Part shown: positions 1 to 11,442 of the stretch, piece by piece
Numbering within the stretch: position 1 is the stretch's first letter
Layout of the letters: each line of letters begins with the position of its first letter
From: Bryoerythrophyllum caledonicum
Lineage: Eukaryota > Streptophyta > Bryopsida > Pottiales > Pottiaceae
Assembly (NCBI GenBank): GCA_963971425.1
Contig: OZ020518.1
Location: 32,060,770-32,124,769 of the forward strand
Reading direction: 5' to 3'
Length of the DNA stretch: 64,000 bases
Made by a program: the position numbers and the translations under genes
Notes under the pieces: model-generated
The model's input: the letters and a program-made list of their open reading frames with translations, nothing else
What the model was told of the DNA's origin: nothing
Databases searched by the model: none

Positions 1-1632
1 CATACACGGCCCATGCTGTTGGCTGTGCAAGCGCCGTCTTGTCTCTCCAATATTTTTCTGATCCTTCAAAGAATCCAAATCTTCTACGAGATCGGCGTCG
101 TCTGAGAGAGGTGAATACTATCGTCCAATGTTTTTCTCAATTCGCGCTAATCAGAAGTTTCGTTCAGAAGCTGCGGTGCAATACCTGCTGAATGGGGGTT
201 TTCTTTGTTGCAATTCTGACGTTTGTTAGTTTCTGAAGTCGAATGTGGTGTACTATCATGGTTCCGTGGGCTAACAAGTGTTTTGTGGCAGTTATGGAGT
301 CCTGAATTAGTGTCAATCATATCGTCACACCCTTCAGTTGAGAGAGTGGTGTCCATCGGAACAGTTTTCGTTCTCGAGCTCCGTGCTAGTGGTGCAGAAG
401 CAAGGTGCGTACATTGGATTCTCAACTGAAGTAGGACAGTTTCAGCTAAAGTATCGCATTGAGAAATTTAGGTGCATATTAAGCTTGATCATCTGTGAAC
501 TGCACTGTAATGGGCAATCTTTTTGCCTCCAGTGGGGTTGTTGAACTCTTTCGAACTTCAGTAGATCGACCTTGTTCACGAATTTGTATATTCAGAGAGT
601 ATTATTTTTTCCCACGCATCCACTTAAGATGCTGTTAGCTATGCCAAAGAGGCAGAACTGGGTTTAAGTGTGTGCATGACGTGTGGCTCCAGGTATACCT
701 CAATGCTCTCGAAAGGACTTGTGGAAGGTCTCCGACATGAAGGCATCTACACCAGACCGTTGGGAAACGTTGTGTATCTCATGTGCGGGCCACTTACCGA
801 ACCCAAAACTTGCACCACCATGTTACAGAAGCTTCTCGCGCTTCTTGGGTAGACTTTGGCGAAGCTTGCAAGATTGTCTGCTTTTGTAGGGGCGTTGAGG
901 CTGATCGCTGATCGCTGATCGCTGGTAAGTGAAGTAAGATTTCGTACACCCTTTCTACATAAAATTTAGGACAACCAATATCTAGCTTTGAGAACAGATA
1001 GGAAGGAATTATTGGGGTCTGTTTAAGGATGCCATTACCACATAGGCCATTATGGATCCAGAAGAGTGTTTACGGTTATTCTATCATTCTACCTTTCCTA
1101 TCTATTGCTAGTCCTTAGGTTTCAAATCGTTGGTTAGGTGGCAGGTTCACCCGGTAACCACGAGAATATTCATAAGTGGGTAGCATTACCACAACTTTCG
1201 GAATCAGAAATCACTACCTTGATGTATCTTCTTTAAGAATCAAATGATGCCTGGTTACCGTCACAGCTGTTTTTCACTAGTTGCACGGACTTCACTATGT
1301 GTTCATGTGCCAGATGCACCGAACTTCGAGGATTGGAAAGCTTCAGCACCTACAAAACAGCTAATGTAGATGCTGAACAGAGCCAGATGCTGAACAGGAA
1401 ACGGAGCCAGGTTGAAATCAAGAATATGATGCAGGAGTAATACATTCAGAGAGCAACCGTAATCAGCCGGAAGCATGAAGAAATATAGTGATCTTTTTAT
1501 TTCACCTCAAGATTTAAGAGGATGAAGCCCAAAAGATTGAGACTAGACGTCTCGAATAGGGTCCAATGTATGCCACATCGAAAGGGAATAAACTCAGTCA
1601 CTCAGAAGACTGATTTCTACATCAGCTTCATT
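1..1632. other. Intergenic, no gene recognised
   Basis: Short open frames occur here on both strands, but none resembles a known protein and none joins into a spliced gene that I can support. A small GCTGATC tandem repeat lies near 899-923. The right end probably holds the 3' untranslated region of the glycosyltransferase that follows on the minus strand. Confidence 0.5.
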
Positions 1633-2985
1633 CTAATTTCGGGTCGAAGCTTCCACTGGAAGCTGCGCTGTTGAGGAGGTGGCGAAGCCTGAGCCAAGAG
1701 GATGAGCAGTCTCGTTGCGGAGGCGGCGCACCTTGTGCGTGCTGAGCGAAAGGTGCTGGAAGCCGTAGTGCTCTAGAATCTGGTTGTCACCGAAGTTGAA
1801 GGCGCGCTCCATCTGGCTGACGCACCTGTCGGCATTGTAGTCTGCGCCAGAGCCACACGGCTTGCACCCCACGAAGTGTGTTACGAAGGGCCATGTATAA
1901 TCCCCCTTGCCTCGTGTGTTGTTGGCTATCATCTCCTCGAAGCGCTCCACCAGGACGACCCAGTAGCCGTGCAGGTAGTACTGGTTCTCCAGAAACACCT
2001 TATCCGCCCACCGCTGCATCTGGGTCGCGAGCAAGTAGATGAGCGCGCTCTGATCGTCTGCCTCGAACGCCGGCCGTCCTGCGAGTGCGGCGGTGAGCAC
2101 CTTCCCTGCCTCGTTACGCACCTCGCCCTTGGGGCCCATAGGCGCCCAGGCGTCCAACAGGTCCAGGGACCACTGCGAGTTGCGCAACAGGAAACCCCCT
2201 GTGTTAAGCCCCACCCAGTTCTTCTGGTTGTACACCATGTCGTCGTACCCGTGGAGCACCATGCTGACGTTCTGGTACTTGTCCATTGGGAGCTCGAAGA
2301 GCATGTCGGTGAACAGGGCGTCTGAGTCCATCCACCACATCCACTCGACCTCGGGGTGCATCAGCATGAGCTTGCGCAGCAACGGCAGCTTGGCCCAGAA
2401 CCCTGCCATCTCGTGGTCCAGGTGAGCCAGGTTGTAGAAGATGTCGATGTCGTGCAACCTGCAGTAGTCCATCTTATTCTTCAGGCACTTGAGCAGCAGA
2501 TGATCGCCCATGGGATTATCGCAGGGATTGGGTTGGGATCCCGTGACCAGGAGGATCCGGTCGTTGCCTTGGCTATTCTTCTTCATGGCTGGATGCTGCT
2601 GGAGCCACACCAGGCGTTGCTCGTCCCAGTTGCTCACATGCGGACCCAACGTGTAGCCCCCTGCAGCACTCGGATCTTGCTCAATCTCCATCTTTTGCTT
2701 CTTGAGCTCCATTTTCTCTAGCAACTGCTGCTCTGTCAAGCTGAGGCCGGCACGATGGGGCAACATGTTCACGTCTTGGGCAGTGTTACCCCCGTCCTGA
2801 GTCCTGAGCCTGTTAAGGCCAGAGGTACCATTTAGGACCACTATCGTCACGCAGAAACAAAAGGCCGTAGTTTGGAAATTTTTCCATCTCTTCTGAAATT
2901 TTCGGCCTTTGGATAGGGACCGCCAAGCGGACGTCTCATCTTCTCTCATCATGGCGAATCTTTCCTCACCAAAAACTGTCAGCAA
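1633..2985 (-). CDS. GT34 xyloglucan 6-xylosyltransferase-like glycosyltransferase
   Basis: This 450-residue, intronless frame is a full-length family 34 glycosyltransferase. Known plant members transfer xylose from UDP-xylose to the glucan backbone of xyloglucan in the Golgi. A short cytosolic tail is followed by one signal-anchor membrane segment (about residues 39-57), giving a type II Golgi protein. A charged stem (about 80-105) precedes the catalytic domain (about 140-420). Visible motifs are the DSD metal-binding motif (220-222) in WWMDSDALF, HGYDDMVY (245-252), NTGGFLLRN (261-269), EADDQSAL (308-315) and a late HFVGCKPC (370-377). Two further Met codons at residues 12 and 13 are possible starts; I chose the first because it opens the longest frame. 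The family also contains galactomannan galactosyltransferases, so the sugar and acceptor are inferred. The length matches plant XXT proteins and no disruption is seen. Confidence 0.93.
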   Translation of the reverse strand: MLTVFGEERFAMMREDETSAWRSLSKGRKFQKRWKNFQTTAFCFCVTIVVLNGTSGLNRLRTQDGGNTAQDVNMLPHRAGLSLTEQQLLEKMELKKQKMEIEQDPSAAGGYTLGPHVSNWDEQRLVWLQQHPAMKKNSQGNDRILLVTGSQPNPCDNPMGDHLLLKCLKNKMDYCRLHDIDIFYNLAHLDHEMAGFWAKLPLLRKLMLMHPEVEWMWWMDSDALFTDMLFELPMDKYQNVSMVLHGYDDMVYNQKNWVGLNTGGFLLRNSQWSLDLLDAWAPMGPKGEVRNEAGKVLTAALAGRPAFEADDQSALIYLLATQMQRWADKVFLENQYYLHGYWVVLVERFEEMIANNTRGKGDYTWPFVTHFVGCKPCGSGADYNADRCVSQMERAFNFGDNQILEHYGFQHLSLSTHKVRRLRNETAHPLGSGFATSSTAQLPVEASTRN

Positions 2986-3360
2986 GCCTTAAGTCAGCTG
3001 GCCTGAAAAGTGTGAGGCCTCTCCCAAGACTCCCTCTCTCTCTCCTGCTATATCCATCCTCCCTTTTTACCTCAGCCTCCTCCGATCGCTCACACTCTCA
3101 AATCCTCTCATGACTTAGCGCCTCCAATCGCAATCCCCTCTTCTGAAATCTACAGCAAAGAGACAGATAGAAAGACAAGGGACCCAGGAGAGCGACCGCT
3201 AACGCTTTCTACTGCTGTAATTCTCCCCCTTCCTGGTTTGGAAGGCTGATGCCTCAACACTCCTGCTTCACGATATATACCAGACTCTCTCTCTCTCTCG
3301 CAACCTGTCGCGCAGCCCGTGCTGAGGTACACCATGACCCTAAACTTTTTAAGCACTGAT
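2986..3360 (-). promoter_or_regulatory. Pyrimidine/purine-rich leader of the GT34 gene
   Basis: The sequence just upstream of the GT34 start has several CT runs, including (CT)8 at 3285-3299. On the coding strand these read as GA repeats. GA-rich 5' leaders are common in plant genes, so this is probably the 5' untranslated region and core promoter. No TATA box was assigned. Confidence 0.35.
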
Positions 3361-4782
3361 TGAGTACTAATTGTTCGTTATTATAATTGTTTCCCTCACT
3401 GATCACTCTCTAACCACTCAACTCGCGGCATACTACAGTGACCTCGCAGCATAGATGCCGTGGGCTGTGGATCTTTACTGTAAGCATAATAATGTGACCA
3501 GTGACTGACAGCATCAAGTAAGAGACGAATTTGGTTCATCTCTTGTCTTGGTGACCACCCGAATATCATTGTTTCGTCACACTCCGTTCAACTTCTTTTT
3601 ACTGGTTGTTTAATTTCTTCCTTCTTCGTGCCAGGTATACGACTGGATGATTGAATACACTTAGACGTGTGTTGCAGCTGGACTGTCAGAACATTATTGT
3701 TCTGAATGGCAGGGTGTGCAGAGGAAATCGTGAATGAATTCAGCAGGGCCATCGGAGGCCGTGGGTTTTTTGCTGCCCACAATGTTGGAATGAGGTACAC
3801 TCTCGCTACTTTTGCGTCACCTTCTGTAATATCGCCAAGTCGTGGATCCAAAGCATATTCTGAGGGATATTAACAAGATCAGGATTGTCTACACGACTCT
3901 TCGAAGTAATTCGTTGTAAATTTCACTTGGATGAAGTGACTTACATGTCGATAAAGTACCATTCTGAACCTTCAAATAACTCTCCTCTGTAGATTGCTCC
4001 AACACCCCCAACATTGAACATAGTTGTAGGTTTTTTCCACTGAAGGACATTGTTATAGTTCTAATATAGTATGTACAAATACAGATCTGGGAGGAGTCTC
4101 ATCCATCATTTGCTACCTTGGAGATGTGGACCATCCCATGGTCACATACGTGTAGAAACTTAGATTACCTAGATTGCACAATCTGGTTCATCTTTGCAGC
4201 CACATGCATCATGGCGAGTCACCCTGGTGGTGCATTTTCTAGATTACAACAACCTAGATCTGCCTCGTGGTACAAATCGACCGGATCCTTGCAATCTATC
4301 GAGTTAAATCCAACTTATGGAATCTTGATTATGTCCTAAATCTCCAAAGAAAAATTCAACAATGATAAGTGGTGAGGTTAAAATATTAAAACACACAAGA
4401 TGTAAGTTTTTTTCACTAAAATTACCCCTGCAATAGCCCCCCTTTTTTTTTGTTTTCATAAGATAGCCATAGTGGCTACAATGGAAGGGGAGTTGTGGCA
4501 ATTTTGGCTTCTGAGAGAGGTGCGAGGTGGAAATGTGTGGCGATTGAGAAAGTGGAATGGAAGCAATTAGGCTCCAAGTAGGAAAAAGAAATCAAAGCTC
4601 AAGTTCCTAGAGGAATCAACAACAAATTAATTGATTGGAGATTTGCACATTCATTGATACTAAGAGCTACTATCATGCACTAATGACTTGTCAGTGCACA
4701 AAATGGCCTATCTAATTGGCCATTACGTCAGAATTTTATTTCTGAATTCTAATTCCAAACGCCAATGCCTTCAATTGGGAGC
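3361..4782. other. Intergenic, no gene recognised
   Basis: No coding region is supported. The segment around 4067-4120 is a diverged direct repeat of 5929-5985 (shared start ATATAGTATGTAC). The two copies lie on either side of the small transposable element at 4787-5709. Confidence 0.45.
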
Positions 4783-4786
4783 TTAA

Positions 4787-5709
4787 CCCCTAAAGGACCA
4801 CGACCTAATTCGCTCTAAAACCAGTCCAAAACTGCCACTGTCAAAAAGAGACATGAAAATCACATTTTAAAGTGAATTTTGGATTTTCAACCGTAAGATC
4901 TTAAAAAAGACTTCCACATGAACATGCCATCAAATTTTGGTTGCGATCCACCGCACGGATTGATAGATTTTAGTGTTTAAAGTCAAAACAATGGTTCATT
5001 TTCATCCCTGCGTTGAGTAGATCAGCTGACTTTGACTTCATTTTGTATCAAATTTTTGCATTGTACAAGGTCTAAATCTTTTACCATTGTCTTAAGCATG
5101 ATGTTATTTCCCTACACACCAATATTTAGAGGTAAAAAATGAGTGTAGCATATTCAAAACAAGTGTGCAAGGAGTGGAGGTTCAAAAATTGCCATTTCAC
5201 GTTTTATTCTTTTGTGAACTACGTACGTAGTCAAATGATAATCCGAACGGTCAATTAGTAGGTTTTCACCATATATTGTTGTTGAAAAAAAAAAAGTGAA
5301 AAATATGAAGATCTCTAGGTTTTATGTAGAAAAGATGAGGTTTTTTTCCCCCGTTGCCCGAGAATGAGTGAAAATGTTTGACTTGGAATAAAATGCCTTT
5401 TTACACTAAAGACAAGATTTTTTTTTGAAAATTTCCAAATAAAGAAATATTCTTTACATGTGTGAAAAATCTCAATGTCAATAGAAACTTTTGTCAAAAT
5501 TTTTGGAGGTGCCCGAAGTCCCACTTTTGGCTTTAAGTGGTACTAACTTTCAAACCACAAATCCAAAAAAAAATAAAAAAATATCTCCACGAAGCTCTTA
5601 TCAGATCCTATCTTGAAAAAAAAGTTGATTAAAAAAGGATTTTTTTCGAATTGTAGGTACATGCCCAAAATCCAAAATGACCCCGGGGGGACGTTTGGTC
5701 CTTTAGGGG
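4787..5709. mobile_element. Non-autonomous TTAA-flanked DNA element, copy 1
   Basis: The element starts CCCCTAAAGGACC and ends GGTCCTTTAGGGG, a perfect 13-bp terminal inverted repeat. It is bounded by TTAA on both sides (4783-4786 and 5710-5713). It is 923 bp and has no coding capacity. Its interior is shared with copies at 20877-21817 and 47868-49820 and with several fragments at 49.8-52.0 and 56.6-58.0 kb. Landmarks are GGTTCATTTTC and GACTTTGACTTCA near 4990-5042. TTAA target use plus ends starting CCC fits the piggyBac superfamily, but no transposase is present, so the superfamily is inferred. Confidence 0.75.
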
Positions 5710-5713
5710 TTAA

Positions 5714-6850
5714 TGGCGACCAACCTTGTCTACGTGGTGGTTCCACGTCCTCTACATTTGGCTCATGCTACCCAACCTTCTCGCCTTCTGGCTTCGGACG
5801 TGGGATGCCATAGCGGAATTTGGCTTTTCTTTCTTTTTTTCTCCAATTTTTAACAAAGGCCTTATAGCACGGAGTTTTTCTTTTTAGCAATCTGGCCCAT
5901 TCTAGCCAAAAACAAAAGGGCTGCCTGCAATATAGTATGTACGAATACAGAACTGGCAGGAGTCGCATCAATCATTTGCCAATTGTGAACCACTGCTTAT
6001 TCTGTCGGTGTTGAACATACCCTGCACAAATATGCCATCCAAAATATTCAGGCTGCTTAGCATGTACAAGGCTCCAATATGTACAGTATCGCCTTTTTTT
6101 TTTAGTGGGTAAGGGAGCAATTTGAAAAAAAGTCCATTCCAATCCACAGATTCCCGAAATAAGTTCTCCAAGGTTGAAGCGATAATTATCAGGAGGGTCA
6201 ACTGCAAGCAACCATTAGTTGAAAAGAATAAGGTTAGTATTCATAACCGAGGCATTTCACATGATTCATCATCTTTCAAGAAGTTTGCCCTGTTACGTCA
6301 TGTAAGGAGCCATGTTACGTCCGGTAATGTGACAGGTTATGAAAATTATCTGTCACACCACTCCATTCGTCCTGAGGTCCAGAGCTTGGATAAAAGAGAA
6401 ATCTACAAGTGTACGAGAACATCGTCCCCGATGCTGGTACATTTCACACATGTCCCATAGATTTTAAGCCCAAATACAGAAATTGGGGAGTTCAATTGGT
6501 TACACACAGCATTACAACTTCCTGCAATTATCATTATAAACCAGACATGAGTCTGCATTTACCAACACAAATAGTGTTCAAGAGAAAATTTTGCTACAAA
6601 TTTGATGTAAGAGGAAGAAAGATGAACTCCAGTCTCAAGAGGAGACTGGTGTGAGCCTTTATAGTGTCTGTCCACAGGAGATAGATTAGTGGAGCCTACA
6701 CGGCAAATACATAATACGCTGGTGTAGTACACATCTAGCTCACGAAACCCTCTAGAATTTTTTAGGTTTTACCCATACAATCTCTAGAAATGGCGCTAAT
6801 TTATAGCAATAAAAATGAGTAAAAAATATCTGTGACCCAATATACCTTAG
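5714..6850. other. Intergenic, no gene recognised
   Basis: No conserved coding region is visible. The segment 5929-5985 repeats 4067-4120. The right end probably belongs to the 3' region of the OSCA gene. Confidence 0.4.
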
Positions 6851-6940
6851 CGTACAAATAGACAAACACTAAGAGTGTAGCGTACAAATAGACAAACACT
6901 AAGAGTGTAGCGTACAAATAGACAAACACTAAGAGTGAAG
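6851..6940. repeat. Three exact 30-bp tandem copies after the OSCA stop codon
   Basis: Copies begin at 6851, 6881 and 6911 with CGTACAAATAGACAAACACT. They differ only at the last few bases of the third copy. The array starts five bases beyond the OSCA stop codon, so it lies in that gene's 3' untranslated region or just downstream. Near identity implies a recent expansion. Confidence 0.9.
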
Positions 6941-6944
6941 CGTT

Positions 6945-9900
6945 TTACACTGCTTTTGAAGTTGAGGGAAGGAGACTCTCAGCGTTAGGCTTCCCTGTCA
7001 CTTCCAAGCTCACATTTCTCAACGCTGGATGCAAGTATGCTGTTCGGATGGAGTCCCACAATTCCTCCTGCAAACCTTGCCTAGCATCCGCCTGATCCTT
7101 CTTCACAGTAGACTGCCACAAAAAAAAACAAAAAATCAGATCCCTCCAAAACAACAGAAAGAAAAGGCTCACCTCCCAACTAGTTGAAACAATTCACTAA
7201 AAACGGTCAAAATATTATCTCTTTACACCTAACATAAATCCCCTTGACTAGATTTGATTAGAAGTTCACTAAAATGACCTCATTTCCTTGATTCTTTTCT
7301 GGTTATTTGTTCTCGTGATTTTCCATTTTGACTTACCTCCATGTTGAAGTGTCGAAATGCAGGGAAGAAGCGTTGCCGACAATGTTCGTTGAAGATGAGA
7401 GTGATGACAGGTAAAGGGATGACATAGAAGGTTCCGGTGCCGAGGCCCTTCACAGTGAACACGCCGATGAAGCAGACCTGCAGGAACACTAGAGAGGCGA
7501 TGATCCGGACGTGGACGTGGGGCCAGAACTGGCCTCCTGTCTGGTAAGCTGGTTCGTACACATGCAATATCTGCACAAACACCAAAACTTCATCAAAAAC
7601 CTAGAAACCAAAAACTAAAACACGTATATAATAGAGTAATTTATAAATGCACCCACGGTTTGAATAAGATGCCCCTCTTGTTTCATATAGTAATCACTTC
7701 TAAATAATTCTCAAGGAGAGAGGCAGCCGATATTCATGAGGGTTGATCTCATGCAAAGTCTTTCTTCACTCTCAAAGCCGACTTAACCTAGGTTAGAGAT
7801 CACTATGCTTGATTGAAGGACAGAACCACCAAGCTCTTCTATTGTTCTGAGAACTATCTAGAGTGAGAAGGAGTAGTAAAAAGAGAGGGTATCTTGCTGA
7901 ACCTTTACGTGACTAACCAGTGATTTCACCAGTGAGCATGAAGGCCCTCTGAGAAGAATACTAACACCTGAAACTTGTATTCATAGTAAGGAAAGAGCGG
8001 TCTACAGAGGGGTATCTACTGAAACTTTGGGTGAAGCATGAAGGCCTTGGGAGAAGAATATATGAACACCTAAAACGATATAGAGTGAGGAAAGAGTAGT
8101 CAAAAGAGGAGGTATCTTACTGACTTTACCAAGAAGCTTGAAGGCCCTAAGAGAAGAATAGTATAAATACCTGGTTTCGGAACACAATGTACCCGAGGAT
8201 GAAGTAGATAAGGAGGAAGGGCAGCAACAGAGGAGTGATGATAGAGTACGTGAGACCCAGTAGAATGAACAGCAGCACATTGGGCACTTGTCGGTAGTAT
8301 TGCATGGGCCACACATCGCTCAGGAGCGGCCGGGACCTGTCCGCCATGAGCCGCTTGCTGTAGTTCAAGAGGAACACACTGAACTGCAGGATCTCAAGCG
8401 GAAACCCGGCCCACCCTGTCGTCATTATGTATGTCATAAAGAAATAAGCCTGCATGTGGGGAGATTGCGTTAGTTTTTTTGTACAACCAGTAGGAATCCT
8501 ATAACTTTGAAGTAGCTACTTCTACACACCAATCCACCTGGTTATTACATGGGTATCATCTAAGTAGCAATGCAATTATCACAAACATCATATGAATATC
8601 ATCTAGGTAGCACCTAAGAATCACAAACATAGCCAAAAGATTAGAACTTCAACCGGTTGAGTACCAACTTCGTTTGGACAATCTGTAGCCAGCTGTTGGT
8701 TCTCTACTGTAAACAAAGTGAAAAGTGCAGAGTCGAAGGACAAGTTTAGTGACTTACTTTGCTTGGTATGGCTTCGGCGAGGCGGCGTGGGATGCTCCGG
8801 GGGTCGGAGGAGTAGGTGTCCAGGATTTGGAAGATGGATGTGCCCAGGATGCCCACTAGAAACACGTTGACAGCCAACAGATTGAAGACCATTCCAGCCG
8901 TCTTCCGCTCCTGGCGGCTGATTGAAACGCGTCCCATCATTTTGGCGAGGAAAAACATAACCAGGGGAAGGCCGTATAGAACTGCAACCACTAGAATTGA
9001 TGGAAGGTAGCCCTGCACCACCTGCTTCACCCCAGGACTGCCCCCAAACAAGTCTGTTTATGATATAAACCCTGAATCCTAAACCCTGCGTTAGACATCT
9101 AGCTGTGAGATTATAAAGGATGTACTAGTGAATTGAGATTCTCAAACAGGAGTATGAGCATCATGTGAGCTGATTTTAACCACTGAACCTTAAACCCCCT
9201 GTGATTGACATCTAGCCTCCTCTATGTTGTGAGATGGTAGAGGATGTAGTGATTTCAGATTCCCAAGGAGTATGAGCGTCATGATCTTTAACCCTAAACC
9301 CCCTGCGTTCGACATCTAGCTTTCACTAAACCCTAACCGGTTGAAGGCCAAAGTTCCCATGGGAAAAACGAAAATGAAAGATCTGTGAGGCTTACATTTC
9401 AAACAACACCTTGACGACGGACTCAGGCAGATACTTGGTCAAGTGGTCCACGTTTGCCAACAACTGGATGGAACCGATCACAGGCGCGGTGAACAAGGTG
9501 ATGAGAGTGGCGGTCACCACGGCGAGTATCCCACGGATGAGGAGCTGGCGGTAGCCGATCTTGAGGTTGTGCCAGTCCACGTCGCGCGGCTCCGGAGCCC
9601 ACTCCGCCACCCACAGCATGGGGTTCACGGACTGCTGCGTCTGCGCGGCTACCACCGCTTCCCACCGTGTCTTGAAGGACACAAACGCTGCAGGCAGTTC
9701 CTGTCAAGGCCAACCAGATGCACGATGAAGACTTCTCACCGCCTAATTCCGAACCTTTAAAGATATCTCTGATAACTCCCTAGAATCTAAAAACTCCCTA
9801 GAACCACGTTGATCTGAACGTCAACTTCTCTTTTGACCTCATACGCATTATAGATGATTCGTTCCAAATCCTGCCAGATGGATGTTCTGAGCCGGTTTAG

Positions 9901-11442
9901 GACATCTTTCTCACCTCTTTCCTGTTGTATATGTTGGCTTGACGCTCTCGAATTTGTGCATAGAGCTCTTCCAGCTTCTGAGTCTCATACTCCAGAGGAT
10001 CCATTTTCGGTCCATAGAGCCCCAGGAAGCCTGTTCGACATGGCTGTCGAACAGGAACGGTCTTCAGAGCGGCCACCCTGGCTTTCGCCTTATCAAATCG
10101 TTTCTGAAACCAACAACCAAATCCTTAGCTACTTCAACACATATTGAATACCCGTGGACACAATGGTTGAGAGGAAAGGTAGGTACCAGGAAGATCTCCA
10201 AGTCGGCGGAATGGAAGACCATCTGGTGGGAAAGGTAATGCAAGGGATGAAACTCGATGAAGAACTTCTCTACTTTCTCGCTGTAGGTCTCCCCTTCCTC
10301 GGGCGTGGGAATGCCTCGAACCAGCACCGAAAACTGGTCAGGTTGTGGGTTCGCTGACATCAAGTACGCTTGCCTCATAATAGCAATGTTCCTATACTCC
10401 TGCAGCAAATCATACATTCATCTCAAACAGAAGTATAAGGACATGTGCAAGTGACACATTACGGTGTCATATATGGTTTAAGTCAACTCAAAAACAAACT
10501 ATTCAATGATATAAGATGATATTCAACTATGAAAACAGACGGTGGCGAGAGATTGCACAAACCAAGTAAAGCAGGACGTAAGCAGTGGTGGAGATGAAGT
10601 AGAGTACTCCTAGATGAAACCATAGCCTGTTGCGCACAACATCCTCACACATCATACAACACGCACATGCAACTGAGCACAGGCAAGGTAACCCTCTCTG
10701 CAATGACTGCAAATAGTAAGTGAGAAGCAACAGGCTTGCAACTAGGAATTGATGATACCAAAACATGATATGACAGAACCACAATTGCGATTCTTCAGAC
10801 CACAACTCTATTACAGTTTTTGGACTTAGGAGGCGTGTGATGTACCATGAGAAACATATTTTCAAGATCATTTCAGCAGATAGTAGTAGAAGCATACCGT
10901 GATGATCCTTCGGAGATGTTGAGAATCGTCATCTTCTCCAAAGTGCCATCCTCGCCTGCCTTTCCAGACGGGTGATCGGCAATGTACGAATCACTAAGAT
11001 TGATCGGGATCAGAATGCCGCAACACACCAGCGTGCAGATGGCGAAGAAACGGATACTGCAAAAACGTCGCCATAAACCCTAGCCACCTCAAAACCCTGC
11101 ATGCTACAAAATGGACACGGAGCGGAGATTCGGAAACCGGTAGGCTGACCAGAATTTGAAGATGCGGAGGAAGACGACGGCGTCGAGGCCGGCGGAGTCG
11201 AGGATGTCGTCCTCGGAGGGGTTCCAAGCGCGCGCAAGCCATCCGGGCGACGGCAGAAGGTTGTCCAGCGAGAAGGGCTCGCGCTTCACCTCCTTGCGCC
11301 GCTCCCGAAGCATCTGGCGCGTGTTGTACACCCCGGCATTGCGTGGGTTCTTCCGGAACACTGAGTACAGCACCAGGAACAGCACCGCCAGGCTGATGTT
11401 GATCCCCGCCGACGTCGCCAAATCCAGGAGCTCCATCGCCAA
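6945..11442 (-). CDS. OSCA: OSCA/CSC1-like hyperosmolality- and stretch-gated cation channel (OSCA2/HYP1-like)
   Basis: Ten exons give a 727-residue protein: 11442-11150, 11056-10898, 10626-10563, 10399-10187, 10103-9915, 9700-9396, 9037-8758, 8449-8171, 7570-7337 and 7112-6945. All introns are GT-AG, phases agree, and the exons sum to 2184 bases. OSCA proteins are dimeric membrane channels that open on membrane tension or osmotic stress and pass calcium. Visible parts are an N-terminal membrane helix (about 13-29), the cytosolic domain with LVRGIP (about 198) and YEPxYxTGGxFWP near residue 600, and many hydrophobic segments from about 330 to 650. The opening residues and the IPRRLAEAIP stretch look closest to the HYP1 (OSCA2) clade by eye. 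The exon 7 acceptor at 9038 was chosen because an earlier AG at 9054 gives the wrong phase. No disruption is seen. Confidence 0.93.
7861..8160. repeat. Diverged tandem repeat in OSCA intron 8
   Basis: Roughly 100-bp units recur with the landmarks GTGAGGAAAGAG, GGTATCTTxCTGA, GCATGAAGGCC and AGAAGAATA. The last unit runs up to the exon 8 donor at 8170. The pattern suggests repeated duplication of the sequence beside the splice donor, since diverged by point changes and small indels. Confidence 0.6.
9060..9345. repeat. Diverged tandem repeat in OSCA intron 6
   Basis: Two and a half units of about 110 bp share CCTAAACCC, GACATCTAGC, GTGAGAT, GGATGTA and GGAGTATGAGC. The repeat fills most of the intron between exons 6 and 7 and does not touch the coding sequence. 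Confidence 0.6.

Noticed and set aside
1876-2721. Plus-strand open frames opposite the GT34 gene
   Set aside because: They are antisense shadows of a GC-rich, strongly conserved coding region and resemble nothing.
9038-9054. AG at 9055-9054 as the acceptor of OSCA exon 7
   Set aside because: It gives the wrong phase; the AG at 9039-9038 keeps the frame and joins conserved OSCA sequence.
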